A stretch of DNA of 47,870 nucleotides, taken from positions 1 to 47,870 of the IMG/VR virus record IMGVR_UViG_3300032285_004437; one strand, written 5' to 3'. Made by a program: the position numbers and the translations under genes. This stretch comes from a virus. How positions within the stretch are numbered: position 1 is the stretch's first letter; each line of letters begins with the position of its first letter. The notes under the pieces were generated by a model. That model was given only the letters and a program-made list of their open reading frames with translations. It had not been told where the DNA came from and ran no database searches. Positions 44,516 through 47,870 of the stretch are shown here, piece by piece.

Positions 44516-45919
44516 TTAGTAATTCATATTGCCAAATCTCGGCATAGAATATTTGTCATTTAAATCTTTTAATCTGCTATCAGTTACAAATCTAGAATTT
44601 CTAATATCCTCCCACGCTTTAACTTTATAAGTTTCTTCGCTAATCTCTGAATTGTCACCGAGGTTACCTGCTCTGAAAACCCCACCCTCTATCTTACAGT
44701 TTATATTCTTACCCTCGCAATCAATAAAGCAATCATTTAACTCATTAGTGAAATCAACAATAGTTGATTTTAATTTGCTAGAAGATATAGTAGATCCAGC
44801 AACAACATTACATTCATCCAGGTGGGATTTTTTAATTTCACAATTATGAATATTACAATTCTTAATTGTCCCGTTTTTAATATCACATAGGATAAGATCC
44901 ATATCAGATATCAGAAAAGCATTCCTGCTTCTTGCTTCTTTTAATTGGAATCTGCCTGTGGTGGTGTCATAGTTGAAATATCCAGAAGTTATATTAGCTT
45001 CAACTATTAAATCAAATACTTTATCCCTAATAACGGTAAAGTAAGTTTTTATATTCTCGTCCCATCCCTTTAGATCAACAAAAATGTGGAAATCTGGGTA
45101 GTTCATAAAGAAAAGTTCTGGCTTACTAAACGATCTAACAACTTTAGCATAATCGCTCATCATAGATCTCAATTTTGCCACATCGTCATTTGTGTATCCT
45201 GATATTCTACGGCTTAGTAAATCATAAAGATAAAGAATTACATAGTCAATAACGTCTCTTATATCTTTGATTTTCTTCTGATAGTCTCTATTGCCTAAAT
45301 ATCTGAACTCTAGATAGCCCTTATCTAATTTAGTAAAATTAACACCATAGTATTTGTCCTCCGGCACTTTAAACATTCTGGGATCTATAGTGGAGATGTT
45401 TTCTAGTATAGCAAACCTATTTCTAGGAACCACTCTTTTGATCGATTTAGCATAGACATTCTTCGCTCTATTACCAAATTTTTCATAGATCTTATTCTCA
45501 TCTAGACCGAGAATAAATTTAAGTCTGTCGAGATTTTGAATCTTATCTTTTAACTCCGGTCTGAATTTATCAAAGCTGACAGAGAATTGAAAAGCACACC
45601 TATCATTAGTCCACCCATTTTCATCTATCCAATTAAGGGTTTTAATCATAATGGGAATAGCTTCGTTGTACGGTAAAGGTCCTGTTATAAATTCTACCAT
45701 CTTTCCGCCTCCTGAGTAATCCGGCTCTAATTTAAAAGTATTAGAATCCACGGGAAGCGGAGAGTGGTATTTTTCAGAAACAATCACTTTTTTGCTCAGC
45801 AGCTTGGAGAGAGACTCCGCAGCCTTTCCCTTAAGCATATTCGTGTAGAACTCAAACTCAAATCCAATTACGGAAGAGCTAAGAGCATTCAATTGTTCAA
45901 AGTGTGTTCGATTACTCAT
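44516..45919 (-). CDS. Amidoligase-like (COOH-NH2 ligase) protein with beta-helix C-terminus
   Basis: The N-terminal ~240 residues follow the amidoligase pattern (glutamine-synthetase-like fold): IGFEFEF (18-24), LEPDYSGGGKMVEFITGPL (64-82, with the acidic D/E pair), a helix with LNWIDENGW, and KYYGVNFTKLDKGYLEFRYLGN (189-210). These proteins form amide bonds between a carboxyl group and an amine and are predicted to modify peptides, proteins or metabolites. Residues about 340-418 are short Cys/Asn/Ile-rich rungs (CDIKNGTIKNCNIHNCEIKKS) that suggest a right-handed beta-helix. The start overlaps the S1 gene by 8 bases, so the two are coupled. Substrate unknown; the virion cluster context suggests a structural protein. 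Confidence 0.62.
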   Translation of the reverse strand: MSNRTHFEQLNALSSSVIGFEFEFYTNMLKGKAAESLSKLLSKKVIVSEKYHSPLPVDSNTFKLEPDYSGGGKMVEFITGPLPYNEAIPIMIKTLNWIDENGWTNDRCAFQFSVSFDKFRPELKDKIQNLDRLKFILGLDENKIYEKFGNRAKNVYAKSIKRVVPRNRFAILENISTIDPRMFKVPEDKYYGVNFTKLDKGYLEFRYLGNRDYQKKIKDIRDVIDYVILYLYDLLSRRISGYTNDDVAKLRSMMSDYAKVVRSFSKPELFFMNYPDFHIFVDLKGWDENIKTYFTVIRDKVFDLIVEANITSGYFNYDTTTGRFQLKEARSRNAFLISDMDLILCDIKNGTIKNCNIHNCEIKKSHLDECNVVAGSTISSSKLKSTIVDFTNELNDCFIDCEGKNINCKIEGGVFRAGNLGDNSEISEETYKVKAWEDIRNSRFVTDSRLKDLNDKYSMPRFGNMNY

Positions 45920-47072
45920 TTACGGGTTCTGCAAATATTTTTCCAGTAGTTGGTTCAACTTCGTAAATCGAAACTACTAGTTCGTCACCTGTTTTAATAG
46001 TCTTAGAGAACTTCCCTAGCTTCTCCTGAGGAATCAAAGCCATCAATCCAAAAGAAGGCAGCTCAACTAAAGCTCCATTCTTTCTTCTGTGTTTAACCTT
46101 AGCTTCTACTGGCTCGCACGTTCCCTCTTTAATCTGATTATCTAAATCATGTATTATAACATTTCTCTCCAAAGGCTTCTCTAGAGTTAGTGTTAATCTG
46201 TTATTATCCTTGATCTCCTTAACATAAAATTCAACCTCGTCTCCTGGATTAAAAGCGGATATGTTAGCTTCTTCTCCGAATTCTGTTTTGTGAATAAGTC
46301 CGGTGTAGATCTCTTCCCACTCTACGAAAACACCAAACTCGCTTGTTCCTGTAACAAGTCCTTTGTATTTTTTAGTAAGATCAAGTTCCTGTATTTTAGA
46401 ATTCATGATCTTATTTAGGTATTTCTTATAAGAAACTATGAATATGTCTTTGGCTTCCACATATCCCTCAATCATTACAGGAATATCTTTACCAATATAT
46501 GACTCAAAATCTTTAATCCTATTAGCAGCAGCTAGCGAACCAGGTAAGAAGCATTTTATACCCGAAAGATCAACGATGTAACCTCCTTTATTAACGCTTT
46601 CTACCTTTACAGTATAAGCTGTGCTCTCCTTAGTGATTTGCTCAAATAGTTCAGCTCTAACGCTGTGCATGTAATACTCAACCATCGATCCAGTATATGC
46701 ACCAGATGATTTTCTAACTCTCACCTTGAATTCATCACCAATATTAAATGCTATATGCTGAAGATTCAGCTTTTGAGCATCTCTAAGCTCTTTTCTAACG
46801 TCAAGATAAATTGTTTGCCCTGATGCTGTTTGTGCAAGAGCTTGATCCTCGGAAAGATGCGTGATTCTGCAATCATAAACTTCCCCGTCTGAAAGATCCT
46901 TACCGACTAAAAAATCGGAGTCTTTCATGTTATGAAAATAAAGATCGCTCAAAGCCTGAGCATAATCCTCATGGCAGTACACCTTAGCGTCCTCCGGGGA
47001 TTTAATCTTATTGTTTGATGCCCTTTTATTGGGCAATGTCCAGTCAAAATCTTCTGCTGAATTAAAATTCAT
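45912..47072 (-). CDS. Protein with about four S1 RNA-binding domains (bS1-like)
   Basis: A 386-aa protein with S1-type OB-fold repeats at about residues 60-120, 152-215, 234-298 and 320-382. The third is the clearest: YKGLVTGTSEFGVFVEW.. TGLIHKTEF.. FNPGDEVEFYVKEIKDNNRLTLTLEKP. The second has the same plan (YTVKVESVNKGGYIVDLSG..). Ribosomal protein S1 brings weakly structured mRNAs to the 30S subunit, and a phage copy could favour phage mRNAs, in keeping with the lack of Shine-Dalgarno sequences here. It lies behind the GATATATA element at 47118-47125 (46 bases to the start) and is coupled to the amidoligase-like gene. Confidence 0.82.
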   Translation of the reverse strand: MNFNSAEDFDWTLPNKRASNNKIKSPEDAKVYCHEDYAQALSDLYFHNMKDSDFLVGKDLSDGEVYDCRITHLSEDQALAQTASGQTIYLDVRKELRDAQKLNLQHIAFNIGDEFKVRVRKSSGAYTGSMVEYYMHSVRAELFEQITKESTAYTVKVESVNKGGYIVDLSGIKCFLPGSLAAANRIKDFESYIGKDIPVMIEGYVEAKDIFIVSYKKYLNKIMNSKIQELDLTKKYKGLVTGTSEFGVFVEWEEIYTGLIHKTEFGEEANISAFNPGDEVEFYVKEIKDNNRLTLTLEKPLERNVIIHDLDNQIKEGTCEPVEAKVKHRRKNGALVELPSFGLMALIPQEKLGKFSKTIKTGDELVVSIYEVEPTTGKIFAEPVNE

Positions 47073-47117
47073 TTTTTTTAGTTTTAGAAATTTAGTGAAT
47101 TAGTTAAATTGTTCTAG

Positions 47118-47125
47118 TATATATC
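47118..47125 (-). promoter_or_regulatory. Candidate late promoter element GATATATA (site 6)
   Basis: The minus strand reads TTCGATATATACTAG, 46 bases before the S1-domain gene and after the stop of the right-edge structural gene. It has the longest spacing to its start among the six exact copies. Confidence 0.55.
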
Positions 47126-47149
47126 GAAACCTAAGTTCCTGAAGTTTAG

Positions 47150-47870
47150 TTAGAAAACGGTTGGAGAGAAGCCTATCATCGGTATAGGACCGTTTGAAGT
47201 TGGAATTCCACCTAAATAAAGAAATTTCACGTCAATTAGATGGTATGCAAATGATATAGCAAGTGCGGTTGCCACCAGCTTCGCAGGAACGATCGGAGGG
47301 GGATATTTGTAGGTTTTTCCTGTATTCCAAGCTCTTCTTAAATTATCAGTCAGCTTTATCTCGCTTCCATAGGAGATGGATTTATAAATTCCCCCAAGAG
47401 GGGCAGTAATTATACAGGGGGGTATAGGAGGACTTGCAGCCAGTGGTTGTACACCAGTGGATTTCCAATAATCTAAAATTCCCTTAGCCATAATTTGATA
47501 AGGGTCCTCAGAAGGAGGCTGATCTGGCTCGCTCTCCTTTTTAGCATCATCCGCTATGGAATTAACCCATCTTGTTAGCTCATCAAAATAAGTTTGCTTC
47601 TCCCCTGAGTTATAAGTTCCATATCTTGAAATTTTAGAACTAATAATACGTGTGGAATTCCTCTCCATAATTGTTCCAACACCTAGTTTAGTTACTATTT
47701 GAGCCATATTATAGCTAGAAAAAGTCTGATAGTAATAGTAATAATCCCAGGAGTGAACTGTCTTATAATCTTTATCTACCTCTTTATCATAAGTAAACTT
47801 TGCGATAAATGCGGGTGTAATATAACTAGGGATTTTACTAGGATCGTCATCATGCTCACTCTGATAAAGC
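47150..47870 (-). CDS. Virion structural protein, C-terminal part (5' end beyond right edge)
   Basis: The first ATG inside the window would start at 47707 (185 aa), but the same frame stays open for 54 further codons up to the window edge. The extra stretch reads as real protein (for example HDDDPSKIPSYITPAF and KEVDKDYKTVHSWDYYYYY). I therefore treat the gene as running on past the right edge. Visible features include a Pro-rich segment (PPSEDP, later SPPIPPCIITAP) and a W.TGKTYKYPPPIVP motif with a following hydrophobic helix (AKLVATALAISFAYHLI). I recognise no named family, but the content fits a virion protein of the adjacent structural cluster. Confidence 0.62.
   Translation of the reverse strand, partial: LYQSEHDDDPSKIPSYITPAFIAKFTYDKEVDKDYKTVHSWDYYYYYQTFSSYNMAQIVTKLGVGTIMERNSTRIISSKISRYGTYNSGEKQTYFDELTRWVNSIADDAKKESEPDQPPSEDPYQIMAKGILDYWKSTGVQPLAASPPIPPCIITAPLGGIYKSISYGSEIKLTDNLRRAWNTGKTYKYPPPIVPAKLVATALAISFAYHLIDVKFLYLGGIPTSNGPIPMIGFSPTVF

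Overview
The window looks like part of a large T4-like (myovirus) phage genome. Replication and recombination genes sit at the left end: a UvsW-type helicase, a UvsY-like mediator, a gp61-type primase, a gp32-type ssDNA-binding protein and a RuvC-like nuclease. Baseplate genes (gp25- and gp6-type) and very large virion proteins fill the rest. All genes but one lie on the minus strand, packed with gaps of a few bases or short overlaps. I see no tRNA, rRNA, CRISPR array or insertion sequence. Starts are preceded by A-rich leaders rather than clear Shine-Dalgarno sequences, and PKD and two-component-type propeller modules occur in virion proteins. Both fit a Bacteroidota host, but that is inference.

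Layout, left to right (the opposite of the direction of most transcription). 1-5417: uvsW (cut by the left edge), a GIY-YIG homing endonuclease wedged between uvsW and uvsY, a small linker ORF, primase, a terminator, gp32-type SSB with an A-rich leader, a RuvC-like nuclease and two small ORFs. 5684-15038: a tube-like protein, an 899-aa virion protein ending in a Hint (intein-like) domain, a small coiled-coil protein, and three tandem paralogous collagen-like fibre proteins, one of which also ends in a Hint domain. 15041-27501: four large structural proteins. 27502-28405: a plus-strand island with a structured leader, an intrinsic terminator and a PhoH-type ATPase. 28407-35361: a beta-propeller/PKD-like virion protein, a PKD protein and a glycosyltransferase. 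35433-43605: a gp7/gpI-like baseplate protein with poly-threonine tracts, a small protein, gp6 and gp25. 43709-47870: a connector-like structural protein, an amidoligase-like protein with a beta-helix tail, a protein with about four S1 domains, and a structural gene cut by the right edge.

The octamer GATATATA on the minus strand lies just upstream of genes at six unit boundaries, with a seventh one-base variant. It is a good candidate for a T4-like late promoter element. One copy directly follows an intrinsic terminator (43657-43685), which marks a clean transcription-unit boundary.

The most unusual theme is a set of protein-modification functions inside the virion cluster: two autoprocessing Hint domains on virion proteins, a glycosyltransferase beside a protein with a 52-residue threonine-rich tract, and an amidoligase. 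Together they suggest that fibre or baseplate proteins are covalently modified after translation. This is a hypothesis drawn from gene content and context.
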